Shown here: in pieces, positions 42,588 through 51,540 of the stretch | Layout: every line of letters begins with the position of its first letter | Numbering within the stretch: position 1 is the stretch's first letter | Assembly (NCBI GenBank): GCA_030523765.1 | Contig: JAUNHX010000004.1 | Location: forward strand, 1 to 64,000 | From: Bacteroidales bacterium | Lineage (GTDB): Bacteria > Bacteroidota > Bacteroidia > Bacteroidales > P3 | DNA: 64,000 bases | Direction: 5' to 3' | Position numbers and translations under genes: made by a program | Notes under the pieces: generated by a model | The model's input: only the letters and a program-made list of their open reading frames with translations | Database searches by the model: none | Told to the model about the DNA's origin: nothing

Positions 42588-45317
42588 ATGGCAAAATACG
42601 TTTACACTTTTGGAGGCAAAACTGCCGAAGGCAAGGCCGACATGAAGAATTTGCTAGGTGGCAAGGGTGCCAACTTGGCTGAGATGTGCTTGCTGGGGCT
42701 TCCTGTCCCCGCTGGTATGACAATCACTACCGATTGCTGTACGGCATATTATGAAAACAACTGCGAACTTCCCAACGGATTGATGGATTCTGTCTGGAAA
42801 GCTATGGCCAAAATCGAAAAAACGATGGGCGCCAAGTATGACGACCCCGACAACCCTCTTCTCGTATCTTGCCGTTCGGGTGCTCGTAGCTCGATGCCTG
42901 GTATGATGGACACCGTTCTTAACATCGGACTTTGCTCCAAGACTATCCCCGGTTTGGTTGAAAAGACAAACAATCCTCGTTTTGTTTACGACTCCTATCG
43001 TCGTCTCATCATGATGTATGCCGACGTGGTAATGGAGAAGAGCGAAGGTATCGAACCTGCCGATGGCCAGGGAATCCGCAAGCAGCTCGACGATATGCTC
43101 GACGAGTTTAAATCCAAGAAAGGATATAAGAGCGATACCGACCTCAACACGCAAGACCTGATGAAACTTGCCGAAGCTTTCAAGTTGAAAGTCAAAGAGG
43201 TTCTCGGTTCTGAATTCCCTGATGATGCTCGCGCACAGCTCGAAGGTGGTATCAAAGCCGTATTCAAATCGTGGAACGGAAAGAAAGCTATCGCTTATCG
43301 TCGCATCGAAGGCATCCCCGATGATTGGGGCACCGCTGTCAATGTACAAGCTATGGTGTTTGGTAACATGGGTAACAAGAGCGCTACCGGTGTTGCCTTC
43401 ACCCGTAACCCTGCCACTGGCGAAAACCAGTTCTATGGCGAGTGGCTTATCAATGCCCAGGGCGAGGACGTTGTGGCTGGTATTCGTACTCCCAATCCCC
43501 TCAACGATGCTACCAAGAACGATCAAAACCGCAGCATGAAGTCGCTCGAAGAACTCATGCCCAAGATCTATAAAGAGCTTTGCGATATCCGTCACATCTT
43601 AGAGCAGAACTATCACGACATGCTTGATATCGAGTTCACTATCCAAGATGGCAAACTCTATATGCTTCAATGCCGTGTAGGTAAACGCACTGGTGTTGCC
43701 GCCCTCACCATGGGTATGGATATGATGCACGAAGGCCTTATCGATGACGATGAGGTGGTAATGCGTCTCTCCCCTGCTCAGCTCACCGAGCTCCTCCATC
43801 CCATCCTCGATGCTGCCGATGAGAAGAAACACAAAGTTATCGGCAAAGGCTTACCCGCTGGTCCTGGTGGTGCTGTAGGTAAGATTGCCCTCACTAGCGA
43901 GAAAGCTAAAGAATATAACGATGCAGGTATCAACAGCATCCTCGTTCGCGAGGAAACTAACCCCGAAGACGTGGAAGGTATGCGTGCCTCCGAAGGTATC
44001 CTCACCGCTCGCGGTGGTATGACCTCTCACGCAGCCCTCGTAGCTCGTGGTTGGGGTAAATGCTGCATCGTAGGATGCGATGATCTTACCATCAATATGA
44101 AGAGTGGCGAGGTCACCATTGGCGAACATAAATTCAAAGAGGGAGACACACTCGCACTCAACGGAGCCAAAGGTTGGGTTTATGGCGAAGCAGTGGCTAT
44201 GGTCGATGCTACCGAGAACCCCAACTTCAAACGCTTCATGGCCATCGTCAACAAGTATCGTACCATCGGTGTCCGCACCAATGCCGATACCCCCGAAGAT
44301 GCTATGCAAGCCGTTGCCTTCGGTGCCGAAGGTATCGGATTGTTCCGTATCGAGCACATGTTCTACGGCAAGAATGGCGAGAAGCCTCTAAAGAAACTCC
44401 GCAACATGATCCTTGCCAACACTGAGGAAGAACGTCGTGCTGCCCTCAATGAGTTGGAGCCCTTCGTGAAGGAAGCTGCCAAAGGCACCCTCAAGGTGAT
44501 GGATGGCATGCCCCTTACCTTCCGCCTCATGGATCCCCCTCTACATGAGTTCGTTCCCCAAACGCCCGAGAAGCAGAAAGCTGTTGCTAAAGAGCGTGGC
44601 ATGACCTACGAAGAGGTGAAAGCACGCGTTGAGGCACTCGAAGAGGTCAATCCTATGATGGGTGTTCGCGGTGTTCGTCTTGGCATCCTCTATCCCGAAA
44701 TCAGCGAGATGCAGTTCCACGCACTCTTCAGCACCACTGCCGAGTTGATTCGCGAAGGCCTCGATCCTCACCTCGAGATTATGGTACCTCTCACTATCAA
44801 TGTAGCCGAGCTCAAGCATCAGAAAGCTATCGCTGACCGCGTTCAGCGCGATGTTGAGAATGGTTATCGTGTAAAGATCGAATACAAGTTCGGTACCATG
44901 ATCGAGATTCCTCGTGCTACCATCGTAGCCGATAAGATTGCCGAAGTGGCTGAATTCTTCAGCTTCGGTACCAACGACCTCACCCAGATGACCCTTGGCT
45001 TCAGCCGCGACGATGTCAACGAGATCGTTCCCAAATATATCAAGAACAAGATCATCGCTGCCGATCCCTTCAAGACACTCGACAAAGAGGGTGTAGGCGA
45101 ACTAGTGCTCGAAGGTATGAAACGTGGCCGTCATACTCGTCCCGACCTAAAATGTGGTGTTTGTGGCGAACATGGTGGCGATCCCGATAGCATCGAATTC
45201 TTCTACCATAACGGCGTCAACTACGTCTCTTGCAGCCCTTACAGCATTCCTGTAGCATGCTTGGCCGTAGCTCAAGCCTCCATTCTCAAGAAGAGAAAAA
45301 ACAGAAACATTAAATAA
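42588..45317 (+). CDS. ppdK: Pyruvate, phosphate dikinase
   Basis: A 909-residue PPDK, which interconverts pyruvate + ATP + Pi with PEP + AMP + PPi. The N-terminal nucleotide-binding domain starts with G-G-K-G-A-N-L-A-E-M. The swivelling domain carries the phospho-acceptor His481 in G-G-M-T-S-H-A-A-L-V-A-R-G. The C-terminal PEP/pyruvate barrel ends with the catalytic Cys region C-G-V-C-G-E-H-G-G-D. Full length and intact. In anaerobic Bacteroidota it often works in the PEP-to-pyruvate direction using PPi. pckA follows on the same strand after a hairpin. Confidence 0.98.
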   Translation: MAKYVYTFGGKTAEGKADMKNLLGGKGANLAEMCLLGLPVPAGMTITTDCCTAYYENNCELPNGLMDSVWKAMAKIEKTMGAKYDDPDNPLLVSCRSGARSSMPGMMDTVLNIGLCSKTIPGLVEKTNNPRFVYDSYRRLIMMYADVVMEKSEGIEPADGQGIRKQLDDMLDEFKSKKGYKSDTDLNTQDLMKLAEAFKLKVKEVLGSEFPDDARAQLEGGIKAVFKSWNGKKAIAYRRIEGIPDDWGTAVNVQAMVFGNMGNKSATGVAFTRNPATGENQFYGEWLINAQGEDVVAGIRTPNPLNDATKNDQNRSMKSLEELMPKIYKELCDIRHILEQNYHDMLDIEFTIQDGKLYMLQCRVGKRTGVAALTMGMDMMHEGLIDDDEVVMRLSPAQLTELLHPILDAADEKKHKVIGKGLPAGPGGAVGKIALTSEKAKEYNDAGINSILVREETNPEDVEGMRASEGILTARGGMTSHAALVARGWGKCCIVGCDDLTINMKSGEVTIGEHKFKEGDTLALNGAKGWVYGEAVAMVDATENPNFKRFMAIVNKYRTIGVRTNADTPEDAMQAVAFGAEGIGLFRIEHMFYGKNGEKPLKKLRNMILANTEEERRAALNELEPFVKEAAKGTLKVMDGMPLTFRLMDPPLHEFVPQTPEKQKAVAKERGMTYEEVKARVEALEEVNPMMGVRGVRLGILYPEISEMQFHALFSTTAELIREGLDPHLEIMVPLTINVAELKHQKAIADRVQRDVENGYRVKIEYKFGTMIEIPRATIVADKIAEVAEFFSFGTNDLTQMTLGFSRDDVNEIVPKYIKNKIIAADPFKTLDKEGVGELVLEGMKRGRHTRPDLKCGVCGEHGGDPDSIEFFYHNGVNYVSCSPYSIPVACLAVAQASILKKRKNRNIK

Positions 45318-45324
45318 GTGATTG

Positions 45325-45392
45325 TGATGCAGGGGCGGATTCTCAGTGCTCAACACCCAACATCCCGTCTCTGCATCACTTTAATTTTAAAA
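45325..45392 (+). terminator. Hairpin between ppdK and pckA
   Basis: TGATGCAG (45325-45332) pairs with CTGCATCA (45371-45378), enclosing a partial GGGCGG/CCCGTC stem and followed by CTTTAATTTT. It could end ppdK mRNA or partly attenuate read-through to pckA; no separate TAnnTTTG box is evident before pckA. Confidence 0.7.
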
Positions 45393-45396
45393 CAAT

Positions 45397-47010
45397 ATGA
45401 ACGAAAACATCCTGAAAGCCCTCGAGGGCTATGGCATCAAAGGGGTAAAAAAACTCTACTACAACCCCTCCTATGATGATTTATATAAGATGGAACTCGA
45501 CCCCACCCTTACCGGTTACGACAAGGGTCAACTCACCGAGCTTGGAGCCATCAACGTAATGACCGGCGTCTATACTGGTCGTTCGCCCAAAGACAAGTTC
45601 TTCGTCATGGACGACGTTAGTCGCAACACCGTATGGTGGACAAGCGATGAGTATAAAAACGACAACAAGCCCGTTACTCCTCAAACTTGGGATGTGCTCA
45701 AAAAACTGGCCGTCGATGAGCTCTCCAGCAAGGAACTCTTCGTTGTTGATGCTTTCTGCGGCGCCAACGCCAATACCCGTCTCAAAATCCGCTTCATCAT
45801 GGAAGTAGCATGGCAGGCACACTTTGTCCGCAACATGTTTATCCATCCCACCGATGAGGAGTTGAAAAACTTCGGCGAACCCGACTTCACCGTCTATACC
45901 GCTTCCAAAGCTAAGGTAGACAATTATAAAGAGTTAGGTCTCAACAGCGAGACAGCCGTTGTGTTCAACCTCACTAGCAAAGAGCAGGTTATCATCAACA
46001 CCTGGTATGGTGGCGAGATGAAGAAAGGTATGTTCTCTATCATGAACTACTATCTCCCCCTCAAAGGTATGGCCGCTATGCACTGTAGTGCTAATACCAA
46101 TGAAAAAGGTGAGACGGCTATCTTTTTCGGCCTCAGCGGCACTGGCAAAACCACCCTCTCTACCGATCCTAAACGTGCTCTTATCGGTGACGATGAGCAT
46201 GGTTGGGACGACGAAGGCATCTTCAACTTCGAAGGTGGCTGCTACGCTAAGGTCATCAACCTCGACAAAGAAAGCGAACCCGATATCTACAACGCTATCC
46301 GTCGTGATGCCCTCCTCGAGAATGTCACTGTCGATGCACAAGGCAAGATTGACTTTGCCGACAAGAGCGTTACCGAAAATACCCGTGTAAGTTATCCTAT
46401 CTACCACATCGAGAACATCGTTAAACCCATCTCTAAAGCACCCGCAGCCAAGAAGGTTATCTTCCTCAGCGCCGATGCTTTTGGTGTATTGCCTCCTGTA
46501 AGTATCCTCACCCCCGAACAAACCAAGTACTATTTCCTCAGTGGTTTCACCGCCAAGTTGGCAGGTACCGAGCGTGGTATCACCGAACCTACCCCCACTT
46601 TCAGTGCTTGCTTCGGAGCCGCCTTCCTAAGCCTTCACCCCACCAAATATGCTGAGGAGTTGGTAAAGAAGATGGAAAAGAATGGTGCCAAAGCATACCT
46701 GGTCAATACCGGATGGAATGGCACAGGCAAACGTATCTCTATCAAAGATACACGCGGCATTATTGATGCTATCCTCGATGGTTCGATCGATAAAGCTCCC
46801 ACTAAGAAGATCCCTTATTTCGATTTCGAAGTACCCACCGTACTGCCAGGCGTAGCCACCGAGATCCTCGATCCACGCGACACCTATGCTAGCTCCAGTC
46901 AGTGGGATGAGAAAGCACACGATCTTGCTTCCCGTTTCATCAAGAACTTCACCAAGTTCACCTTCAATGAAGCCGGTAAAGCCCTCGTGGTAGCAGGACC
47001 GAAACTTTAA
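45397..47010 (+). CDS. pckA: Phosphoenolpyruvate carboxykinase (ATP)
   Basis: A 537-residue ATP-type PEPCK. It interconverts oxaloacetate + ATP with PEP + CO2 + ADP; in succinate-forming Bacteroidota it runs toward oxaloacetate. The P-loop is [11 protein letters not shown] (about 245-255), preceded by M-H-C-S-A-N and followed by [11 protein letters not shown] with the metal-binding Asp residues. [10 protein letters not shown] near 53-62 binds the substrate. It neighbours ppdK, placing the two main PEP-handling enzymes together. A strong terminator follows. Confidence 0.98.
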   Translation: MNENILKALEGYGIKGVKKLYYNPSYDDLYKMELDPTLTGYDKGQLTELGAINVMTGVYTGRSPKDKFFVMDDVSRNTVWWTSDEYKNDNKPVTPQTWDVLKKLAVDELSSKELFVVDAFCGANANTRLKIRFIMEVAWQAHFVRNMFIHPTDEELKNFGEPDFTVYTASKAKVDNYKELGLNSETAVVFNLTSKEQVIINTWYGGEMKKGMFSIMNYYLPLKGMAAMHCSANTNEKGETAIFFGLSGTGKTTLSTDPKRALIGDDEHGWDDEGIFNFEGGCYAKVINLDKESEPDIYNAIRRDALLENVTVDAQGKIDFADKSVTENTRVSYPIYHIENIVKPISKAPAAKKVIFLSADAFGVLPPVSILTPEQTKYYFLSGFTAKLAGTERGITEPTPTFSACFGAAFLSLHPTKYAEELVKKMEKNGAKAYLVNTGWNGTGKRISIKDTRGIIDAILDGSIDKAPTKKIPYFDFEVPTVLPGVATEILDPRDTYASSSQWDEKAHDLASRFIKNFTKFTFNEAGKALVVAGPKL

Positions 47011-47039
47011 TCATGCAAAAAGAATCAACACATCAAGCG

Positions 47040-47073
47040 GACCCCTCTACCCTTTGTGATAGAGGGGTCTTTT
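47040..47073 (+). terminator. Terminator of pckA
   Basis: GACCCCTCTA (47040-47049) pairs with TAGAGGGGTC (47060-47069), followed by TTTT. Confidence 0.93.
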
Positions 47074-47121
47074 GCTTATCCGTTGATCGTTCGAAAATGG
47101 CAATCAATCTTATATAATCCT

Positions 47122-48597
47122 ATGATAGGTATCACATATAAACTTCACGATCGTTTCAGCATCGAGTTCAAGGTGCGCTTCACCTCGCGCAATCAACGCA
47201 ACGAAGAGATACCCCTCTCCGATTTTGCCATCAATACCTGGATGTTCTTCCCTAACAGCCTCGACATCAACAGCAATACCTACGACAAAACACAGTTCCA
47301 TCGCGACATCAAATCCAACGTACGCCTCATCACCCCCAACTACACCCTCCAAGCCTTGTCACGCTACGATGCCGACCCCTACGTCCATCTCCGCGATGCT
47401 ATTGCCCATCTCACCGAACCCATACGCAAAGAGGAACAAGCCGAATATGAGTTCCAACTCAAGCTTTTCGCAGCCATCTTCAAGAGTGCCGTTCGCGATG
47501 CGGCCAACGCACTCCTCACGCTCAATCCCTCCGATACATCGCAGCATCCCAACTTCACAAAGCAGATAGAGGCCTACGTTGAACATAGCCAAACCATCAT
47601 CGCCCATTTTACCGAATTGCGCCGTAGCATCCCCTCCCTGCTACTGCCCCAATACACCTATGCAGATGAGTTTATGGACAACGTGCTTGAAATCCATACC
47701 GCACGTATAGCCGATTATCTACATTCCCACAAGGTAGATAACACCCTGATGGATCCCATCGTGAAGTTAGCACAGCAGATGCATAAAAACGATCACGACA
47801 AAGGCTATCTCTATGTTGATAGTGATGGCACCCCCCAATCAGCCACACGCAACAGTCAGTTGGTAGAGCGTCATGCCCTCCTAAAGAAATTTGTTGAAGG
47901 ACCACTATATCTCAAAGTAGACACCCACAAAGATGGACGAAAAATAGAGCAGTTTTACTTTGGAGTAGCTGCAGGGTTAGCCATGATACTCTCCACCCTG
48001 ATCGCCCTTCCCTTCCAAAAATACTGGGCAGGATACCCCGCCCTTCTCTTTGCCGCACTCGTCATCGCCTATGGCTTCAAAGATCGTACCAAGGAATGGC
48101 TCCGAGGACTCTTTTCCAACCAGTTGCGCAATCGTTATTTCGATAGTAAGAGCATCCTTAAAATCAAAGATCAACCAGCCGGATGGATCAAAGAGAGCGT
48201 TGATTTCGTTGACGATAGTCACCTGCCATCCGAAGTATTTCGATGTCGTCACCGCAACCCCCTCGAGCAAGCCAACCCCATGCTCGAAGAGCAGATCCTC
48301 TTTTATCGCAAACGCGTCCGAGTCGATGCCGATGTCCTCAATAGTCAATACTCCTACAGCTTCTCGGGCATCAACGATATTATGCGGCTCCATTGGATCC
48401 ATTTCTCACAGAAGATGGTAGGTCCCTATGTCGAACTCACCACTACCACCCCCGATGGCACCGTCAACCATATAGCCACCCAACGACTCTACCATATCTA
48501 CATCGTTATGCAGTTGCAAGGCGAAGGACAGTTAGAATATCGTTGTTTCGATGTTGCCGCCACATGCAATGGCATCCAATCGGTCACCCTTATCTAA
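47122..48597 (+). CDS. Hypothetical membrane protein
   Basis: A 491-residue protein I do not recognise. I start at ATG 47122 because the frame's earlier GTG (47056) lies inside the pckA terminator. Residues 1-270 are soluble, Asp/His/Arg-rich and mostly helical. Two adjacent hydrophobic spans follow (about 280-300 and 307-325), then a cytoplasmic-looking region with a conserved-sounding C-terminal part (H-W-I-H-F-S-Q-K-M near 430) ending in beta strands. No signal peptide, so both soluble ends are probably cytoplasmic. No promoter box is obvious. The neighbours give no functional hint. Confidence 0.7.
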   Translation: MIGITYKLHDRFSIEFKVRFTSRNQRNEEIPLSDFAINTWMFFPNSLDINSNTYDKTQFHRDIKSNVRLITPNYTLQALSRYDADPYVHLRDAIAHLTEPIRKEEQAEYEFQLKLFAAIFKSAVRDAANALLTLNPSDTSQHPNFTKQIEAYVEHSQTIIAHFTELRRSIPSLLLPQYTYADEFMDNVLEIHTARIADYLHSHKVDNTLMDPIVKLAQQMHKNDHDKGYLYVDSDGTPQSATRNSQLVERHALLKKFVEGPLYLKVDTHKDGRKIEQFYFGVAAGLAMILSTLIALPFQKYWAGYPALLFAALVIAYGFKDRTKEWLRGLFSNQLRNRYFDSKSILKIKDQPAGWIKESVDFVDDSHLPSEVFRCRHRNPLEQANPMLEEQILFYRKRVRVDADVLNSQYSYSFSGINDIMRLHWIHFSQKMVGPYVELTTTTPDGTVNHIATQRLYHIYIVMQLQGEGQLEYRCFDVAATCNGIQSVTLI

Positions 48598-48723
48598 CAA
48601 TCCTCCATTAGTTGTAAACACACCGATAGTAGACAATACAAGCCGTCATTGTCATATTATTGGCATATCTTGATGCCCTATGGTCATATTGAAAAAATAT
48701 CTAGGTATGGGTTTCTAAAGATG

Positions 48724-48792
48724 TTAGCAAGATATTAGCAAGTACTAAGCAAGCACATATGCTTGCTTAGTACTTGCCTAGAGCTTGCCTAA
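48724..48792. repeat. 11-bp phased palindromic repeat
   Basis: GCAAGTACTAAGCAAGCA (48738-48755) is a perfect 18-bp inverted repeat of 48760-48777 around a 4-nt loop. The motif TWAGCAAG occurs at 48724, 48735 and 48746, exactly 11 bp apart, and its inverse CTTGCYTA at 48762, 48773 and 48784, again 11 bp apart. The whole forms a nearly symmetric 69-bp structure between convergent genes. It may also terminate transcription; no T-run follows closely. Confidence 0.8.
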
Positions 48793-48818
48793 TGTATAAA
48801 AAAAGGTAAAAAGGAAAC

Positions 48819-49331
48819 CTAGCGACGTCGCACGTAATTCACGAAGCGATACGTAAGCCCTGAAGCCTCATCAAAGATAGGTTCTGATTCCTCTACAGGA
48901 ACGAAAACCGAACCATCGATGGTTGGGAAAAAGACATCCGCCTCGAAATTACCATCCACAAAAGTCACATACAATTGATTCACAAAAGGAAGGAACTGTT
49001 CATAGATAGAGGCACCCCCAATAATGAAACTCTCCTCCTCACCCTCCACCATCTTCATCGCCTTCGCTATTGTGGTAGCCACCTCTGCCCCTTCAGCTTG
49101 AAAATCAGCATCGCGGGTAAGGACAATATTCCTACGGTTAGGGAGGGGTCGTTTCGGTAGCGAAAGATAGGTTTTTCGTCCCATAATGATAGGATGCCCG
49201 CTAGTCAGCGCCTTAAACCGTTTCAAATCGGCCGAGATATGCCACAACAAATCGTTGTCTTTTCCTATAGCGCCATTGCTAGCCACAGCAACGATAATTG
49301 AGAGATTGGGGTTCTTTTCGAGATGGATCAT
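48819..49331 (-). CDS. folA: Dihydrofolate reductase
   Basis: A 170-residue DHFR, reducing dihydrofolate to tetrahydrofolate with NADPH. Family segments are visible: I-I-V-A-V-A-S-N-G-A-I-G, L-L-W-H-I-S-A-D-L-K-R-F-K (the Asp is the active-site acid), I-I-M-G-R-K-T-Y and I-G-G-A-S-I-Y near 107. Length is normal. thyA, a frequent neighbour, is not adjacent. It lies 71 bp downstream of the barrel gene on the same strand and may be co-transcribed from the promoter at 50222-50229. Confidence 0.95.
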   Translation of the reverse strand: MIHLEKNPNLSIIVAVASNGAIGKDNDLLWHISADLKRFKALTSGHPIIMGRKTYLSLPKRPLPNRRNIVLTRDADFQAEGAEVATTIAKAMKMVEGEEESFIIGGASIYEQFLPFVNQLYVTFVDGNFEADVFFPTIDGSVFVPVEESEPIFDEASGLTYRFVNYVRRR

Positions 49332-49402
49332 AATAGGGCTGATAAGAGTCGTTATGATAAGTATGATTATGCTTCAAGAAGAGGGTCACCCCCGCCAGTT
49401 AG

Positions 49403-50161
49403 TTATCGCAGTGGAAGGGTATATCCAACACTCAGCACCAAAGCATTGTGAACACCCGTATAGGGGTTGATGTTATCAACAGTATTCGTTGTATTGGTGT
49501 TATTCTGAGAATCAAGGGTACGCAACACATCCTCCTCCTCCATCAGAGCAATGAATCCATGCTCCCAAAAGAGATCCACCGTAAGAGTGTTATGCTTGTA
49601 ACCAATACCGATACGCGAACTGATATCGAAACGGCGCATATGTTTGAAAGCCTTCTTATCGGAAGGATTAGAGGATTCATATGTGTCATAGTTGACCGAA
49701 GTTTGAGGGAACCCAGGGGTTACATGGCGATCCCAAATACGACCAAAAAGACCCACATTGAAGGCAGGTCCTACATAAAAACTAGCGTAGTGATCAGCTT
49801 CGCGCAGCGGCAACTCCATTTTCCATGCAGCCAACACTGGGATCTCGATATAGTTGAGATGATAGAAGCCTTCACGATAAGATCGTTGCATCGGCCATAC
49901 CTGTTCAAATCGAGCACCACGACGAATATAATTCATACCCATCTGCAGGTAGAGGTTATCCGACCAGAAGGCAGAAGAATTCTGAAAACCATAGTTAACA
50001 TATCCACCCATATCCATAGCCATGATTGGAGAACGGGTAAGCAGATCGTCAGAGATGGTGGCAGCACCTAAACCGAAGCGAACACCCCAGTCGGTGAACT
50101 GAGCGTGAGCCGAAATACCCATTGTAAGGGTTAACACTAAAGCAATAAGACACTTCTTCAT
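49403..50161 (-). CDS. Outer-membrane beta-barrel protein (PorT-like)
   Basis: A 252-residue exported protein with a signal peptide (1-20, ending A-H-A-Q). The mature chain is a run of alternating amphipathic strands with aromatic ends, closing on a terminal strand L-V-L-S-V-G-Y-T-L-P-L-R. Y-I-E-I-P-V-L-A-A-W-K near 95 and the overall size match the PorT-like outer-membrane barrel family common in Bacteroidota. No enzymatic residues are seen. Role unknown; outer-membrane location is likely. Confidence 0.78.
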   Translation of the reverse strand: MKKCLIALVLTLTMGISAHAQFTDWGVRFGLGAATISDDLLTRSPIMAMDMGGYVNYGFQNSSAFWSDNLYLQMGMNYIRRGARFEQVWPMQRSYREGFYHLNYIEIPVLAAWKMELPLREADHYASFYVGPAFNVGLFGRIWDRHVTPGFPQTSVNYDTYESSNPSDKKAFKHMRRFDISSRIGIGYKHNTLTVDLFWEHGFIALMEEEDVLRTLDSQNNTNTTNTVDNINPYTGVHNALVLSVGYTLPLR

Positions 50162-50479
50162 CTATAATATCGTATTGAGGTTCAGTAATAAAAACACATT
50201 CTTTACCAATGAAAGAAAGTACAAAGATAGTAAAAAAAAATTAATTGGCATAATTACGGTTAAAAAAATTTAGAAACCCTACCCATATCATTACCCATCC
50301 AATATATCAACCACATCGGTGTATCGAAAACCCACATCCATTCACCAACACTCCTTCGGAAGCATAGCAACAAAAAAAAATAACACCTTGCAACAACAAA
50401 AAAGGTTTTTTTACGTAATATATAGTTAAGAACAATACTGTTCGAGCGCGAATACTGCAAAAAATAATTGCAAATTGTA
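50162..50479. other. AT-rich intergenic region with a minus-strand promoter
   Basis: Holds the promoter of the barrel gene (50222-50229). No convincing plus-strand TAnnTTTG box precedes the gene at 50480. Nothing else was recognised. Confidence 0.5.
50222..50229 (-). promoter_or_regulatory. Promoter box for the barrel gene and possibly folA
   Basis: TATCTTTG on the minus strand, 61 bp upstream of the start codon. Confidence 0.7.
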
Positions 50480-51508
50480 ATGAAGATATTGATTTATAAT
50501 ACAATACAACAAATCACCCTTCTCGTAGCACTGTTTTGCAGCACTGCTATGTGGGGACAAGACAAACTCCTCTTCCATCAGCTACAGCAGGAATTGAATC
50601 CCCTGCTAGAGAAAATATACAGTGCTCCTACCGACAACGAACGCTACAACGCCAACGAACAATTTGTTGACATCATGCACGAAGCACTCCAACAGGAGAA
50701 TTCCTTCTTCTACGAATGGCAATTTGGCAAACGCGTATCGGTACTCACCTCCACCGACAAGCAGTTCCGCATCATCACCTGGCCAGTGGTACGCGACGAT
50801 GGCGAATACGAATGCTTTGGATTCATCCAGTCGTGGAGCGAGAAAGAAGGTGATTATGTTGTGTTTACCCTCCACGACAAGAGCGACGAGATGATCTCGG
50901 CCGAAGAGACAGTGCTCGATCCCGACAATTGGTATGGCTGCGTGTATCAAGATCTAGTAGAGCAGAAATTCGAGGGCAAGATGTACTACACCCTCATCGG
51001 GTGGACAGGCGTTGATGCCCTCACCCAACGCAAGGTTATCGAACCCATCGCCTTCAAAGGCACCAACGCCCAACCCCTCTTCGGACAATCCATTTTTCGT
51101 CGCGAAAAAAACCGTCGCCGTTTAATCCTACAGTATTCCGCTACGGCAATGGTCAACGTCCGCTACGAAGAGCAATTCGTTGATGTCGAAACGGTGAAGA
51201 AAGTCAAGAAAAAAGGCGGGAGAACCGTCACCCAACGCGAAGTGCACCAAGAAAAGATGAAGATGATCCTCTTCGACGAGATAGCACCCCAGATTCCTGG
51301 TATGGAAGGACTCTATCAGTACTACATCCAAACGGGCACCGAGATGGCTTACATCTTTGTAAACGGCCGTTGGGAGTTACACAACAGTGCACAAGGACGA
51401 GTCAACAACCCCAAACTCAACAAAGAGTTCGAGCCCTTGCCCAAAACAGCACCCACCTATAAGGTGACGCTGCGCGAAACCGATCCCGCCAACAATCCGA
51501 AAAAATAA
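50480..51508 (+). CDS. Hypothetical exported protein upstream of dxs
   Basis: A 342-residue protein, starting at ATG 50480 (M-K-I-L-I-Y-N-T); a TTG 12 bp earlier is less likely. The signal peptide ends near residue 26 (S-T-A-M-W-G-Q). The mature protein is mixed alpha/beta with conserved-looking segments F-Y-E-W-Q-F-G-K-R-V, W-Y-G-C-V-Y and Y-T-L-I-G-W-T-G. A basic stretch near 235-250 (V-K-K-V-K-K-K-G-G-R) may be a loop. I do not recognise the family. dxs begins 32 bp downstream, so the two are co-transcribed. Confidence 0.75.
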   Translation: MKILIYNTIQQITLLVALFCSTAMWGQDKLLFHQLQQELNPLLEKIYSAPTDNERYNANEQFVDIMHEALQQENSFFYEWQFGKRVSVLTSTDKQFRIITWPVVRDDGEYECFGFIQSWSEKEGDYVVFTLHDKSDEMISAEETVLDPDNWYGCVYQDLVEQKFEGKMYYTLIGWTGVDALTQRKVIEPIAFKGTNAQPLFGQSIFRREKNRRRLILQYSATAMVNVRYEEQFVDVETVKKVKKKGGRTVTQREVHQEKMKMILFDEIAPQIPGMEGLYQYYIQTGTEMAYIFVNGRWELHNSAQGRVNNPKLNKEFEPLPKTAPTYKVTLRETDPANNPKK

Positions 51509-51540
51509 TTCACTACAATCGCATCGACAATCATACTTCA

